A stretch of DNA of 64,000 nt from Acidobacteriota bacterium (GTDB lineage: Bacteria; Acidobacteriota; Blastocatellia; Pyrinomonadales; Pyrinomonadaceae), in contig QHXR01000006.1 in assembly GCA_003223025.1 (NCBI GenBank), positions 290,681-354,680 of the forward strand, read 5' to 3'. The translations under genes were made by a program, and so were the position numbers. Positions 1-11,252 of this stretch are shown piece after piece (within the stretch, counting starts at the first letter, position 1; each line of letters opens with the position of its first letter). The notes beneath the pieces are model-generated. The model saw only the letters and a list, made by a program, of their open reading frames with translations. It was not told where the DNA came from and made no database searches.

Positions 1-1047
1 AAGAATGTTGTTCATCGCGTCTTCGTGGATCACCGGACCGACTTCCGTTCTCGCGTCGAGTCCGTTTCCGACTCTAAGCGTCTTCACTTTCTCGACCAGA
101 CGCTCGACAAACTTTTTGTAGATCTTTTTATGAACGACGAGCCGCGACGAGGCCGTGCATCGTTGACCGCTCGTGCCGAATGCTCCCCACAGCGATCCTT
201 CGACCGCGTTGTCGATGTGTGCGTCATCCATCACGATGATCGCGTTCTTCCCGCCCATCTCAAGCGAGACGATCTTGTTGTCGCGTGCGCATTGCTCGGC
301 GATGATGCGACCGGTGTTGGTCGAGCCGGTGAATGAGATCAGACGAACATCGGGATGTCCGACGAGCGTCGGTCCGATGTCGGATCCGTGACCGTTGATC
401 AGATTGACGACGCCCTTCGGAATGCCGGCCTTCTCACATGCTTTGACGAGGTTCAATGCAGACAGCGGAACGTCCTCGCCGGACTTGATCACGACCGTGT
501 TTCCGCAAACCAGAGCCGGGATCAATTTCCATGAAGGAATCGCCATCGGAAAATTGAAAGGAGTGATCAGACCGCAGATCCCAACCGGCTGACGGACACA
601 CATCGCGAACTTGTTCGGCATCTCGGCCGGAGTCGTGAATCCGTGAAGCCGTCGTCCCTCGCCCGCCGTGTAGTACGTGCAGTCGATCGCTTCCTGGACG
701 TCGCCGCCGGCTTCCTTCAAGACTTTACCCATCTCGCGAGTCATCTCGCGTGTGAATTCCTCTTTGTTCTCGCGAAGAATCTCACCGAGCGTGAAGAGCA
801 ACTCGGCTCGTTTCGGCGCCGGCGTTCGACGCCATTTTGTCGCCGCATTTTTCGCCGCTTCGACCGCGGCATTCACGTCATCGGAATTCGATTTCGGAAA
901 TCGGCCGACGATGTCGCTCGTATCAGCCGGGTTCACATTATCGAACCACTCGCCGGATGAGCTCTTTACCCACTCGCCGCCGATATAGTTGTTGTAAGTT
1001 TTCGTGGCGGTCTTCTTCTTCGCTTTTGCTTGTTTTGCTGTTGGCAT
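1..1047 (-). CDS. Aldehyde dehydrogenase family protein (C-terminus cut off by window edge)
   Basis: I translated this from the minus strand; 349 codons are present and the C-terminus lies outside the window. The start is the ATG at 1047. Residues about 20-349 follow the NAD(P)-dependent aldehyde dehydrogenase fold: an N-terminal NYIGGEW segment, the cofactor motif [13 protein letters not shown], the GSTNTGRI nucleotide-binding turn, the catalytic glutamate in SLEMGGKN and the nucleophile cysteine in [10 protein letters not shown]. An unusually lysine- and alanine-rich tail (about 14 residues) precedes the fold. The enzyme oxidises an aldehyde to the acid in the cytoplasm. The sequence resembles the ALDH7/semialdehyde-dehydrogenase branch, but the substrate cannot be assigned. 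The family assignment is firm. Confidence 0.93.
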   Translation of the reverse strand, partial: MPTAKQAKAKKKTATKTYNNYIGGEWVKSSSGEWFDNVNPADTSDIVGRFPKSNSDDVNAAVEAAKNAATKWRRTPAPKRAELLFTLGEILRENKEEFTREMTREMGKVLKEAGGDVQEAIDCTYYTAGEGRRLHGFTTPAEMPNKFAMCVRQPVGICGLITPFNFPMAIPSWKLIPALVCGNTVVIKSGEDVPLSALNLVKACEKAGIPKGVVNLINGHGSDIGPTLVGHPDVRLISFTGSTNTGRIIAEQCARDNKIVSLEMGGKNAIIVMDDAHIDNAVEGSLWGAFGTSGQRCTASSRLVVHKKIYKKFVERLVEKVKTLRVGNGLDARTEVGPVIHEDAMNNIL

Positions 1048-1078
1048 ATTTCTAAGTCTAAAGTCGACGTCGCTTTAA

Positions 1079-1120
1079 GACAAATAGGACCTATAAGACT
1101 CATATGTCCCATAGGTCCCC
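1079..1120. repeat. Degenerate 9-nt-period array
   Basis: On the minus strand the units read CTATGGGAC, ATATGAGTC, TTATAGGTC, CTATTTGTC. The ends also pair as GGACCTAT/ATAGGTCC. The same family recurs at 9889-9919. It lies between the aldehyde dehydrogenase start and the end of the htrA-type gene. Confidence 0.7.
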
Positions 1121-1148
1121 GACAATCTCTCAAATCTGAGAGTTAATT

Positions 1149-2681
1149 CTACTGCACCGTGAACTGCACGACTTTAAGCTGCAGCCCGCGCGCTCGCACG
1201 TCGTATGTCAGGACGTGAAGGACGACCGCGTCGCCCTTTTTTAACTTGCCGACGGCTTCGCTGAACGATTTCACATCCGTCACCGCCGCGCGATTCATGC
1301 GCTGAATGAGATCTCCTTCACCAAGAGCATCGACGCCGTTCGAGAGCTTCACGTCAGCGATAAAGCTTTCGGGATTGATCTCTTTTACGAGGACTCCCTT
1401 TTGTCCCTCCAGCTTGTGAGTCGAAGCAAGCGACGGCGTCAGATCGACAAGCGTCAGTCCAAACGGTTTGATCTCTTCTTTGGTCTTCTCCAACGGGAGC
1501 TTTGTCCGGGAACTTTCCTCGCTGCGACCCGGCCTCAAAGGACGCTCACCGAGCTTGATACTTGTCGTCCGCCGATCGAGAACCGCTCCGTTCTCTCGCA
1601 GGTAAGCGATGTTCGTCGAAACATCCGGCGATGTCGCAGAAACTTTCGCGATCAGGTCCGGAGCTCCGATGATCTTCTGTCCGTTGAACTCGACTATGAC
1701 GTCACCAACTTTCAAGCCTGCAACAGAAGCGGCGCTATCTTTATCTCGAAGTTCGATAACGATCGCGCCTTGAGCTTCCTTCAATCCGTACACGGAAGCG
1801 AATTCCGACTTCACGGTCTCGAGGCCGACGCCGAGATAACCGCGACGAACCTTGCCGCTCGTTGTGATCTGTTCGAAAACGTACGAAGCCTCATTCGACG
1901 GAAGCGCAAAACCGACACCGTTGTAATCACCGGTCGATGTCGCGATCTGAGAATTGATCCCGATAACTTCGCCGTTCATGTTAACCAACGGGCCGCCGGA
2001 GTTTCCGCGATTGATCGCGGCGTCGGTTTGGATAAATCTTTGAAATACGGATGTCGAGGGTGTCTCACGATTTGTCTGCGAGATTATCCCCGCAGTCACG
2101 CTTCGCGTTAGACCAAACGGAGAACCGATCGCAAGCACCCAATCGCCGACGCGAGCCTGTTCAGAGTCAGCGAGTTTGACGAAAGGAACTTCGCGATTCG
2201 AATCGATCTTCAGGACCGCGAGATCGGTCTCTTCATCGACACCGACGATATGAGCGGAAAGTTCTTCTCCCGAATCCATTTTGACGGTGATCTTCGCCGC
2301 ATCTTCTACCACGTGATAGTTAGTCAGGATGTGACCGGTCTTGTCGACAAAGAATCCGCTGCCGACAGAATATGAAGGACGCCGCGGCATCTGCCGGCGG
2401 AAAAAGTCCATGATGTCATCTGAATCGCCCGGAGCTGCTTCGCCACGAGTTGTGACTTCGGGCGTCTTGCCCTTCGTGTCGATGCTTACGACCGCTGCTC
2501 CGACTTTTTTTGCGACTTCGGCGAATGAGGCGGAAAGCTTTTCAGGAGAGATATTAACCGCCGCGGGTGATGCCTGTGGTTCGACCGTTTGAGCAGAGAT
2601 ATGGGGCTGAACCGCGTAGAATAAAGCGGCGATCATCACATAAAAACCTAATCGAACCGCTTGCTTCCGAAAATCAAACAT
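1149..2681 (-). CDS. htrA: HtrA/DegP-type periplasmic serine protease
   Basis: A 510-residue trypsin-like protease/chaperone with two PDZ domains, the usual DegP/DegQ layout for envelope quality control. The first ~30 residues are a signal peptide or anchor ending near HISAQT. The catalytic triad is visible: His123 in TNYHVVEDA, Asp153 in EETDLAVLKI and Ser228 in GNSGGPLVN. PDZ1 runs from about 280 to 370 (GYLGVGLETV, GLKVGDVIVEFNG) and PDZ2 from about 400 to 510. Downstream-facing neighbours are unrelated metabolic genes, so it is probably a single transcription unit. The ATG at 2681 is preceded by AGGAGAAGC, a good ribosome binding site. Known family role: degrading or refolding damaged exported proteins. 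Confidence 0.96.
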   Translation of the reverse strand: MFDFRKQAVRLGFYVMIAALFYAVQPHISAQTVEPQASPAAVNISPEKLSASFAEVAKKVGAAVVSIDTKGKTPEVTTRGEAAPGDSDDIMDFFRRQMPRRPSYSVGSGFFVDKTGHILTNYHVVEDAAKITVKMDSGEELSAHIVGVDEETDLAVLKIDSNREVPFVKLADSEQARVGDWVLAIGSPFGLTRSVTAGIISQTNRETPSTSVFQRFIQTDAAINRGNSGGPLVNMNGEVIGINSQIATSTGDYNGVGFALPSNEASYVFEQITTSGKVRRGYLGVGLETVKSEFASVYGLKEAQGAIVIELRDKDSAASVAGLKVGDVIVEFNGQKIIGAPDLIAKVSATSPDVSTNIAYLRENGAVLDRRTTSIKLGERPLRPGRSEESSRTKLPLEKTKEEIKPFGLTLVDLTPSLASTHKLEGQKGVLVKEINPESFIADVKLSNGVDALGEGDLIQRMNRAAVTDVKSFSEAVGKLKKGDAVVLHVLTYDVRARGLQLKVVQFTVQ

Positions 2682-2776
2682 AATTGCTTCTCCTGAAGAA
2701 CTTCAGCTCATTTGCGTGATTATAGCAGAGAATGTCGGGCAGACACCTGTTACTTTTGGCCGGTCGAAACCGGATC

Positions 2777-3733
2777 TTACGGCCTCAGAAATATTTTTAG
2801 GACGCCCATTCGACCCGCCTGTTCAAGTGCCGCGACTCCGTCGTCGAGGCGATATTCATCGCTCACCAGGTCATCGACATTCACCGACTTTGATGCAAGA
2901 AGATCGATCGCGGGTGCTAGGAGTCCGCATCGCGATCCGACTATGGTTATTTCATCGACGACGACGCGTGCGGCTTCCCACTTCGGAGTGCCGTGAAAGG
3001 TAGATTTGAGCACGATCTTTCCACGAGGTTTTATTAGATCCAGAGCGGTCGCAAATCCGCTTTCTGAACCACTTGCTTCAATTACGACATCGAAACTTTG
3101 AGCAAGCGCGGCCTCGGTTCCGAGCTTTACCGTTTCAATATCGCGTTTCCCGGCGATGGACATTTTTTCGGGATGTTTACCGATCAGCACTATCGCATTC
3201 GTCCTCAGCGCCGTGGTCATCGCACATAACAGACCAAGTTTGCCGTCGCCGACCACAGCAACTCGAGTTTCCGGACCGATCTCGACTTGCTCTCCAATAC
3301 CGAAAGCAGCGGCAAGCGGCTCGGCGAAAACTGCTGCGTTATCCGAAACGGAATCTGGCACTTGGACCAGATTTCGTGACGGCAGTCTAAGAAATTCCGC
3401 GTGAGCTCCGTCGCGTCCGAGGATCCCGAGAACGGTCCTCGATGGGCAATGACGAGAGTCGCCCGCAACGCATCGCTCGCATTTTCCGCAACCGGCATTG
3501 ATCTCGCCGACCACGCGCTTGCCAACAAGCTCGGGACGGTCGCCCGAAGATTCGACGACTCCGACAAACTCGTGACCGATCGTTCCGTTAAAGCCGGCAT
3601 AACCTCGTGCGATCTCGAGATCCGTATTGCAGATCCCTGATTTGAGAACGCGGACGAGAGCTTCATCATTTATTTCAGGTTTCGCAACGTCTTCAACGGC
3701 AACGCCCGAACTGCTCATCCTAAGTGCCTTCAT
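2777..3733 (-). CDS. Zinc-dependent alcohol dehydrogenase (MDR superfamily)
   Basis: A 318-residue medium-chain dehydrogenase/reductase, slightly short for the family (usual 340-350). Catalytic-zinc ligands are Cys35 and His54 in GHEFVG. The structural-zinc lobe is complete: Cys82, Cys85, Cys88 and Cys96. A Rossmann segment (VAVVGDGKLGLL) near residue 160 binds NAD(P). Substrate is unknown; polyol, threonine or alcohol dehydrogenases all have this arrangement. The start ATG at 3733 is the only reasonable one. It is cytoplasmic and is transcribed away from the divergent lipoprotein gene that follows. Confidence 0.92.
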   Translation of the reverse strand: MKALRMSSSGVAVEDVAKPEINDEALVRVLKSGICNTDLEIARGYAGFNGTIGHEFVGVVESSGDRPELVGKRVVGEINAGCGKCERCVAGDSRHCPSRTVLGILGRDGAHAEFLRLPSRNLVQVPDSVSDNAAVFAEPLAAAFGIGEQVEIGPETRVAVVGDGKLGLLCAMTTALRTNAIVLIGKHPEKMSIAGKRDIETVKLGTEAALAQSFDVVIEASGSESGFATALDLIKPRGKIVLKSTFHGTPKWEAARVVVDEITIVGSRCGLLAPAIDLLASKSVNVDDLVSDEYRLDDGVAALEQAGRMGVLKIFLRP

Positions 3734-3837
3734 AAACGGTCGAAACGAAGCCAGCTAATTTACTTAACAACGAGAGTCTTTTATACTTTTTCAGAAATAA
3801 CGCTATAAATTTTCAGATCAGGAATTTTAGAACGATT

Positions 3838-4434
3838 ATGCGAAGTTTGATACTTACCTCGCTGCTGACAGCGCTACTTGGAATAATACTCGCGTGCCAG
3901 CCTGGCGCAACCGTTACTAGTAACAGTGAATGCCCGGCGACGACTGGTTCACCTACGGAAGGATACAAACAGCTATACGCTGCGGTGAAGTCGAAGGATA
4001 CCGAAAAGATCAAAGCGGCCATGACCAAAAGCTCACAGGGGTTTGCTGAGATGGTTGCGGCCCGACAGAATACGCCGATCGAAAAGGTTTTCGAGAATGG
4101 TTTTACCGCAACGACATTTTCGGAGACTCTTCCGGATATCCGCGATGAGCGTGTCAATTGCCAGTATGGTGCGGTCGAAGTTCGGAATACTAAAGATCAA
4201 CGCTGGGAAGATCTGGGTTTCATCTATGAAGACGGTTCGTGGAAATTGGCGATCGGTGAAATGTTCGGCGGATCCTTTAAGTCTCCCGGCGTCGGTCGCG
4301 CGGTCAAGGAGCAGGAAGCAGTGAATGCTCTGAATCCGAACGCTAATATGATCCAGGTACTTCCGTCGAATGCGAACAATTCGAATGTGAAGATGATCAT
4401 CCCGAAAGAACGCCCGGAACCGAACAAGAAATGA
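3838..4434 (+). CDS. Predicted lipoprotein, unknown function
   Basis: A 198-residue protein with a clear lipoprotein signal: a hydrophobic stretch ending in a lipobox (IILAC) with Cys at residue 20. The mature part has a charged helical region (residues 40-75: KQLYAAVKSKDTEKIKAAM) and a small beta-rich domain with ERVNCQYGAVEVR and DGSWKLAIGE. This is reminiscent of DUF4878/NTF2-like lipoproteins that follow an 'amount of substrate times helix' layout, but I do not assign a function. The C-terminus is asparagine- and proline-rich. It overlaps the next gene by the ATGA arrangement, so the two are translationally coupled. Confidence 0.85.
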   Translation: MRSLILTSLLTALLGIILACQPGATVTSNSECPATTGSPTEGYKQLYAAVKSKDTEKIKAAMTKSSQGFAEMVAARQNTPIEKVFENGFTATTFSETLPDIRDERVNCQYGAVEVRNTKDQRWEDLGFIYEDGSWKLAIGEMFGGSFKSPGVGRAVKEQEAVNALNPNANMIQVLPSNANNSNVKMIIPKERPEPNKK

Positions 4435-4745
4435 CCGACCCCGTAACCGTCGGCGAAATCATCAAACAATATGAAAGGCACGGCTGGACACTCCGCCGTG
4501 CTTTGCTTTCGGATGATGCCCGCGTTGCGCTATCGGCAACTTTGGGCGAGATAGAATTTGTGTCATCGGACCTCGACGCGCTTTGGTTCTCGCGAAAATC
4601 AAAACCGGAAAGTGAATCGTGGGAATTGCGTCGCTTGACCAGCTCACCGTTCGCGCTCGTCGCTGTCGTCGAAGCCGATGCAAGCGATGAAGAGCTCGAA
4701 TCGGCGCTCGAGCAAGTCGCGGACGACATGCTGGCGCGGAGTTGA
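4431..4745 (+). CDS. Small conserved-looking protein, unknown function
   Basis: A 104-residue acidic cytoplasmic protein without a signal peptide. Its ATG at 4431 overlaps the stop of the lipoprotein gene (ATGA), which supports it as a real gene. It begins with a predicted helix (VGEIIKQYERHGWTLRRALLS) and ends with an acidic helical tail (SDEELESALEQVADDML). I do not recognise a family. Codon use resembles the neighbours. Confidence 0.75.
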   Translation: MTDPVTVGEIIKQYERHGWTLRRALLSDDARVALSATLGEIEFVSSDLDALWFSRKSKPESESWELRRLTSSPFALVAVVEADASDEELESALEQVADDMLARS

Positions 4746-4887
4746 GTGGTATTTGCGCGGCGAGTAAGGCCCGGATTTTTTTATTTTGTAATTAGTTGCC
4801 AGCGAGTAACTGATCATCACTCGCGTTCTTTCGAACATTCGCTTGACAAGAAATGTTCACGACTGCAAACTTGAATCGGTTGAAACG

Positions 4888-5496
4888 ATGATCAAAGACC
4901 TCGGAGCCGGAGTCGTTAGTGTTTGGGAAGGCTTGCGGCCGATAACTAAAAAGATGTTGGAAGGCGTGATGAGCGCCGGCATCAATACCCCACCCACTAA
5001 CTCCGCACAAAAATTTTCATACGACGCTCATGCCGACTGGGAATTGAGCAGACTTCTAACTGCGCTCGACGAGCAGACAAAGAAAGGATCGAACGCCGAC
5101 ATCCTGCATGAGATCGCTCAGTTAGCGGAGACATGCGCGTCGGTGCTTGAAGCGCAGAGCGGTTCAGCCGAAGTCTTTATTCAGCTTGCCGAACGTGCGA
5201 TAAAGCAGCATAACTACAACAAGCTCGATAAACTTGCTGACAGATTGTCTGAGCGATTTTCTTCGGGCGAGATCGCGGAAATCGTTCGTCAAACGGATGT
5301 TCCTCAGATACGCGCGATCGCTTACGAAACGCTTGCGCTTCTGCCGATCCCGTCGATTTTGCCGCTTTTGGACGATCCGCTTTATTCGGATATCGCCGCA
5401 AACGCTCTCGAACAGAAGGCATACGAGTACGATTCCGAAGAAGCCCGCGATTTACTTGATCAACTCGATCTCGGCAATGAGATACGAAGCGACTAA
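4888..5496 (+). CDS. Hypothetical helical protein
   Basis: About 202 residues from the ATG at 4888; the frame stays open upstream to a TTG at 4843, but that extension begins with unremarkable sequence. Residues 60-200 are almost wholly helical and include alternating paired helices with proline and alanine (IRAIAYETLALLPIPSILPLL), like a degenerate HEAT-type solenoid. No signal peptide and no catalytic motif are visible. It is followed immediately by an AAAGTAA array and a strong hairpin terminator. Function unknown. Confidence 0.7.
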   Translation: MIKDLGAGVVSVWEGLRPITKKMLEGVMSAGINTPPTNSAQKFSYDAHADWELSRLLTALDEQTKKGSNADILHEIAQLAETCASVLEAQSGSAEVFIQLAERAIKQHNYNKLDKLADRLSERFSSGEIAEIVRQTDVPQIRAIAYETLALLPIPSILPLLDDPLYSDIAANALEQKAYEYDSEEARDLLDQLDLGNEIRSD

Positions 5497-5822
5497 AGTA
5501 AAAAGTAGAAAGTAAAAAAGAGGCCGCCTGACAAGGCGGCCTCTTTAAATTGCAATTAGCTAGTGGTAGAAAGTGTCTTTGCTCCGATAGGAGCAGAATG
5601 TTTGTAGAATTTCGATTCTCACTTGAATCCGCTCCGTTAGGAGCGGTACCACATGTCACTCCTATCGGAGCGAAATGATTTTTGTTGTTTAAGTCTACAA
5701 ACATTCTGCTCCTATCGGAGCAAAGAAAGTTCGGTCCACCGGATCGACACAATTCGCTCGTAACGGAGCAATTGCAAGAGGCCGCCTACCAGACAACCTC
5801 TTTTTACCTTCCAAATTTACCT
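5497..5822. repeat. Nested inverted-repeat element between convergent genes
   Basis: The gap between two convergent genes is filled by a nested structure. The outer layer is a 7-nt array (AAAGTAA AAAGTAG AAAGTAA) at 5497-5515 with a weaker mirror at 5801-5822. Next come a GC-rich hairpin terminator at 5516-5547 and a degenerate copy at 5776-5803. The core is a perfect 32-bp inverted repeat, 5577-5608 with 5694-5725, each arm itself holding the palindrome GCTCCGATAGGAGC. Between the arms lie two further copies of the same palindrome (GCTCC..GGAGC at 5631 and CTCCTATCGGAGCG at 5659). No transposase is present. It resembles a REP/MITE-type element. Confidence 0.85.
5516..5547 (+). terminator. 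Intrinsic terminator
   Basis: AAAGAGGCCGCC, loop TGACAA, GGCGGCCTCTTT: a 12-bp perfect stem with T-rich flank on either side, so it can act for the plus-strand gene ending at 5496 and possibly also against antisense reading. Confidence 0.85.
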
Positions 5823-7112
5823 ACCAGCAGTTTCGTTCCGTTTTTCTTTCAACCTTGTCGGATACATCGGAAACTTCGCCGTGATCTCCGCGACTTCGCC
5901 GCGGACACGATTCTTTACTTCCTCCGATTCAGGCTCACGAATTATCGCCGCGAACATTTCGCCGATCTGCTTCATCTCGGCTTCCTTCATCCCGCGTGTC
6001 GTCAGAGCCGGCGTTCCCAACCGGATCCCGGACGCGACGAACGGCTTGTTCGTATCGAATGGGATCGTGTTCTTGTTCACCGTGATGTGCACCTCATCGA
6101 GCGCCTTTTCCGCGACTTTACCCGTGATTCCCTTTCCATCCATAAATACGTCGACGAGAAGCAGATGATTGTCCGTACCACCCGAGACGAGACGTAAACC
6201 GGCGCTTGAAATTGTCTCGGCCAAAACGCGTGCGTTATCGATGATCTGCTGTTGATAAGCTTTGAAATCCGACTGCAAAGCTTCGCCGAACGACACGGCC
6301 TTCGCCGCAATGATATGAACGAGCGGTCCGCCTTGCACTCCGGGAAACACGCTGCGATCGACGTCTTTCGCGAATTCCTCACGGCAAAGGATCAGGCCGC
6401 CGCGCGGACCGCGGAGAGTCTTATGCGTCGTCGTCGTTACGAACTCGCAATGCGGAACCGGCGACGGATGAAGTCCGACAGCGACGAGCCCGGCAATGTG
6501 TGCGATGTCTGCCATCACTTTCGCACCGACACTTCGCGCGATCTCGCCGATACGTGCGAAATCGATCGTACGCGGATACGCCGACGCTCCGCAGATCAAA
6601 AGTTTTGGTTTGTGCTCTTCAGCAAGTCGCTGCAGCTCGTCGTAATCGATCTGTTCCGTCTCACGATTCACGCCGTAGTCCGCGACTTTGTAATTGATTC
6701 CCGAAAAATTCAGCGGATGACCGTGCGTCAGATGTCCGCCGTGCGATAAGTTCATCCCGAGGATCTGATCACCGTGATCGAGCGCAGTCATCAGCACCGC
6801 CATGTTCGCCTGTGCACCGGAGTGCGGCTGAACGTTCGCATGCTCGGCGCCGAAGATCTGCTTCGCGCGATCGATCGCGGCATCCTCGACGACGTCAGCG
6901 AATTCGCATCCGCCGTAATATCGTTTGCGGGGATATCCTTCGGCATACTTGTTCGTGAAGACCGTGCCCATCGTTTGCAGCACCGCCTCAGAGACGAAGT
7001 TCTCCGACGCGATCAGCTCGAGTCCGTTTGTCTGCCGGCGAACCTCATCATCGATCGCTTCGCTGATGATCGGGTCTGCGTCCGAAATGTTTGCTGTGAA
7101 AAATTTATTCAT
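5817..7112 (-). CDS. glyA: Serine hydroxymethyltransferase
   Basis: This PLP enzyme interconverts serine and glycine with tetrahydrofolate and supplies one-carbon units. The ATG at 7112 gives about 431 residues, normal for the family; a GTG at 7127 would add five. Diagnostic segments are [11 protein letters not shown] near the N-terminus, [15 protein letters not shown], the PLP-lysine motif [13 protein letters not shown] around residue 230, and [17 protein letters not shown] at the C-terminus. The start overlaps the end of the 68-residue gene upstream, so it belongs to the ligA-nucleotidyltransferase-small gene-glyA string. This is an unusual operon context, but the enzyme is unmistakable. 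Confidence 0.98.
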   Translation of the reverse strand: MNKFFTANISDADPIISEAIDDEVRRQTNGLELIASENFVSEAVLQTMGTVFTNKYAEGYPRKRYYGGCEFADVVEDAAIDRAKQIFGAEHANVQPHSGAQANMAVLMTALDHGDQILGMNLSHGGHLTHGHPLNFSGINYKVADYGVNRETEQIDYDELQRLAEEHKPKLLICGASAYPRTIDFARIGEIARSVGAKVMADIAHIAGLVAVGLHPSPVPHCEFVTTTTHKTLRGPRGGLILCREEFAKDVDRSVFPGVQGGPLVHIIAAKAVSFGEALQSDFKAYQQQIIDNARVLAETISSAGLRLVSGGTDNHLLLVDVFMDGKGITGKVAEKALDEVHITVNKNTIPFDTNKPFVASGIRLGTPALTTRGMKEAEMKQIGEMFAAIIREPESEEVKNRVRGEVAEITAKFPMYPTRLKEKRNETAGR

Positions 7113-7311
7113 GTGGATCGTTGTCACTCTTTTCAGGCATATCGAAGCCGTAGAGCTCCTTGAATACGAAACGCTTTCGTTCCTCTTCGCTCAAACTGTG
7201 CGGAGCACGAGCCTCGACAAATCGTTTCGTCATTTGAAACATGCGCCCGCATCGCCGATACCTCTCTTCTTCAGAAAGAGTCATCCAGTAGGCTTGCTGT
7301 ACGGCTCTCAC
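7105..7311 (-). CDS. Small protein paired with the nucleotidyltransferase-like gene
   Basis: A 68-residue highly charged protein with a GTG start at 7311 that overlaps the preceding stop (GTGA). It has two predicted helices containing the repeated sequence LSEEER (LSEEERYRR and LSEEERKRF) separated by [11 protein letters not shown]. No known domain. The overlap on both sides (nucleotidyltransferase-like gene upstream, glyA downstream) is what supports it. It could be the antidote or chaperone of the upstream protein, but nothing in the sequence shows that. Confidence 0.65.
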   Translation of the reverse strand: MRAVQQAYWMTLSEEERYRRCGRMFQMTKRFVEARAPHSLSEEERKRFVFKELYGFDMPEKSDNDPHE

Positions 7312-7874
7312 TTCTGCACTCGTATCGTCCCTTCAAGGTACGCCTCCCAAACTTCGCTTAGCCCCTGTGCCTCAATTTCCCGATTGATCGTCGCCGCATC
7401 AACGCCGGACTCGATCAGTCGCCTGACATCTTCAAACTGGCGCTCCGAATGCGAATCCTTCGCCCACCATAATTTAGACAGTATAAGGTCTTCTTTTGAG
7501 ATTACCCAGAACTCTATCTCACCGACCTTTGATCGCCTTCGACGCTGGAACTTCCCCGTCTCGAAGGAACTCGGCTTTCTCATTATGAAATCAATCTTTA
7601 TACCGGTTGCGAAGCTCATGACATTGAACATGGAGTTTCGTTCTCTCGCTTGCCGTATCGAGTTAAGACTGACGTAATAATCACCTGCGAATCGTTGCTC
7701 GAATCTCTCTAGATCCGACCGCTCAATTTCGATAATGACATCGATGTCCATGGTCGATCGCGCCGGGACGTAACTGCTCATAGCGACGGATTCGGTCACC
7801 ATATATTCAACACGAAGGTCGTTGAGACGCACGACCATGTCGCTTAATGTGTCGAAGATTTCGTTGCTTTCCAT
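7308..7874 (-). CDS. Nucleotidyltransferase-like protein (DUF6036/AbiEii-like fold)
   Basis: A 188-residue protein with the signature of the polymerase-beta/minimal nucleotidyltransferase fold: a helix with ESVAMSSYVP followed by RSTMDIDVII, where DID would be the metal-binding pair, and a third acidic position in IKIDFIM. The usual GG/GS of the first motif is replaced by ES, so activity is doubtful. The C-terminal half (SKEDLILSKLWWAKDSHSERQFEDVRRLI) matches the common tail of this group. Such proteins are often found beside small partners in presumed toxin-antitoxin or house-cleaning pairs. It starts three bases after the ligA stop and overlaps the 68-residue gene. Confidence 0.75.
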   Translation of the reverse strand: MESNEIFDTLSDMVVRLNDLRVEYMVTESVAMSSYVPARSTMDIDVIIEIERSDLERFEQRFAGDYYVSLNSIRQARERNSMFNVMSFATGIKIDFIMRKPSSFETGKFQRRRRSKVGEIEFWVISKEDLILSKLWWAKDSHSERQFEDVRRLIESGVDAATINREIEAQGLSEVWEAYLEGTIRVQK

Positions 7875-7876
7875 TT

Positions 7877-9919
<2,043 letters not shown>

Positions 9920-9923
9920 TGCT

Positions 9924-10943
9924 TCACTCCATAAACTCGGCGATCAATCGATGGAAATGATGAGTTCCCTGTTCGCGTGTCGGCGAGTAACGCCCGTGAG
10001 AATAAAAGCGGGATCGAATTCCCCGCTGCACGCTTTCCACGACAGCTTCATCTTCGAGCTCGACACGATCGAGATCAGTTCCTGCGCCGCTTCCGAGTTT
10101 CGACTCGTCCGACACATACGTCAGAAATTCGACAACCGAACGTGACGGCGTTACCGGCCGAACTACATTTACCGAGATTCCCCAAGGGTAAAAGTTGAAC
10201 ATCAGATTCGGGAATATGAACAAGTACCGGCCGGCAACCGCGCCGCCCGCGTCAAGCCCCGTTTGCAAGCTCGAATAACGAAACGTCTCAGTCGAATAAC
10301 TTCCGTAATCGACGATCTCATTCAACGAATGATGTACAAACGGAATGTGAAATCCCTCGAGATAATTCTCACAGTAAAGAGCCCAATGAGCTTTAACTTC
10401 GTAGTCGCGTTTCGAGACAAGCTTCAATTGGCTCGGCTCGAGATCGTTAAAACGCGTCGCCACATCGTCAACAAAATCGGCGAACGGCGCGATCGGATCG
10501 ACGGATGCGAATACGAAACCACCCCGAGTCGCGATCGGGATCTGCTTTAAGTTGTCGGCCTCGGATGGAAAGTTTTCGACATCGGCGAACTCGGGCATCG
10601 AGAGAAATTTTCCGTTGAGATCAAATCGTCGACCATGGTAGCCGCAGCGAATCAGGTTCGCATTACACGATTCATCGACCAGGATCTTGCCGCGATGCGT
10701 GCAGACGTTCGACATGCAGCGGATGCCATCGTCATTTTTCGACAACAATATCGGCTCGTCTAAAAAACCTGGCAACAGCGTGACAGGTTTTAGATTTTCA
10801 ACCTCATCGGCACGACCGGCGAATTGCCACGTGCGTGAGAATATCCGTTCCTTCGACAGCTCAAAGTAGCGTCCTTCAGTGTAGAAGCTCGACGAAAGCG
10901 TTCTCGCGCGGTGAATGTCAGGATCGATCGTAAAGTCACTCAT
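9924..10943 (-). CDS. Rieske non-heme iron oxygenase, alpha subunit
   Basis: A 339-residue oxygenase of the aromatic-ring-hydroxylating/choline-monooxygenase type. The N-terminal Rieske domain has Cys81-x-His83 (CTHRGK) and Cys100-x2-His103 (CGYHGRRF), binding a [2Fe-2S] cluster. The C-terminal catalytic domain has ENYLEGFHIPFVHHSL, with the two histidines of the mononuclear iron site. It is shorter than most alpha subunits (about 420-450), mainly in the catalytic domain. No reductase, ferredoxin or beta subunit is adjacent, so electrons must come from elsewhere. The GbcA/CMO-like branch (quaternary amine demethylation) fits best, but the substrate is an inference. Confidence 0.9.
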   Translation of the reverse strand: MSDFTIDPDIHRARTLSSSFYTEGRYFELSKERIFSRTWQFAGRADEVENLKPVTLLPGFLDEPILLSKNDDGIRCMSNVCTHRGKILVDESCNANLIRCGYHGRRFDLNGKFLSMPEFADVENFPSEADNLKQIPIATRGGFVFASVDPIAPFADFVDDVATRFNDLEPSQLKLVSKRDYEVKAHWALYCENYLEGFHIPFVHHSLNEIVDYGSYSTETFRYSSLQTGLDAGGAVAGRYLFIFPNLMFNFYPWGISVNVVRPVTPSRSVVEFLTYVSDESKLGSGAGTDLDRVELEDEAVVESVQRGIRSRFYSHGRYSPTREQGTHHFHRLIAEFME

Positions 10944-10998
10944 TTTTTGAGTCTATCGAGGCTATCGAGCACGGCGAAATTTACGAATCAGTCTATCT

Positions 10999-11208
10999 TG
11001 TCGCCAAAGGTGACGAACATTAAAGCCTAGGGTTGAATGAGCGAAGCGAACGAAACCCTAGGTACCGCGATTTTACAAATCCGTCGCTGAAGGCGACGAA
11101 CAATGTTGCTCGCTTTCAGCGAGCTTTTTTTTGTTGCAACCTGACCTAGGGATTCGCTCATTTCAATCGCTCATCCCCAGCTTTAATGTGCGTCGCCTTT
11201 GGCGACAA
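10999..11208. repeat. Nested palindromic element, family shared with 36010-36322
   Basis: Outer arms 10999-11027 and 11180-11208 pair over 29 nt with two mismatches (TTGTCGCCAAAGG..ACATTAAAGC). Inside are inverted CCTAGGG-containing arms (11028-11063 and 11144-11179, less perfect) and a central hairpin. The left arm is nearly the same as that of the element at 36010. This 309-bp gap has no gene; only this structure is seen. Confidence 0.85.
11108..11132 (+). terminator. Terminator-like hairpin inside the palindromic element
   Basis: GCTCGCT, loop TTC, AGCGAGC, then eight T residues. It is a textbook intrinsic terminator on the plus strand, yet no plus-strand gene precedes it within several kilobases. 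It lies in the middle of the nested element. Confidence 0.7.
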
Positions 11209-11252
11209 GAACGTCCGCTTGAATCGGGTCGACCGAGCAGACCTCCGAAATC

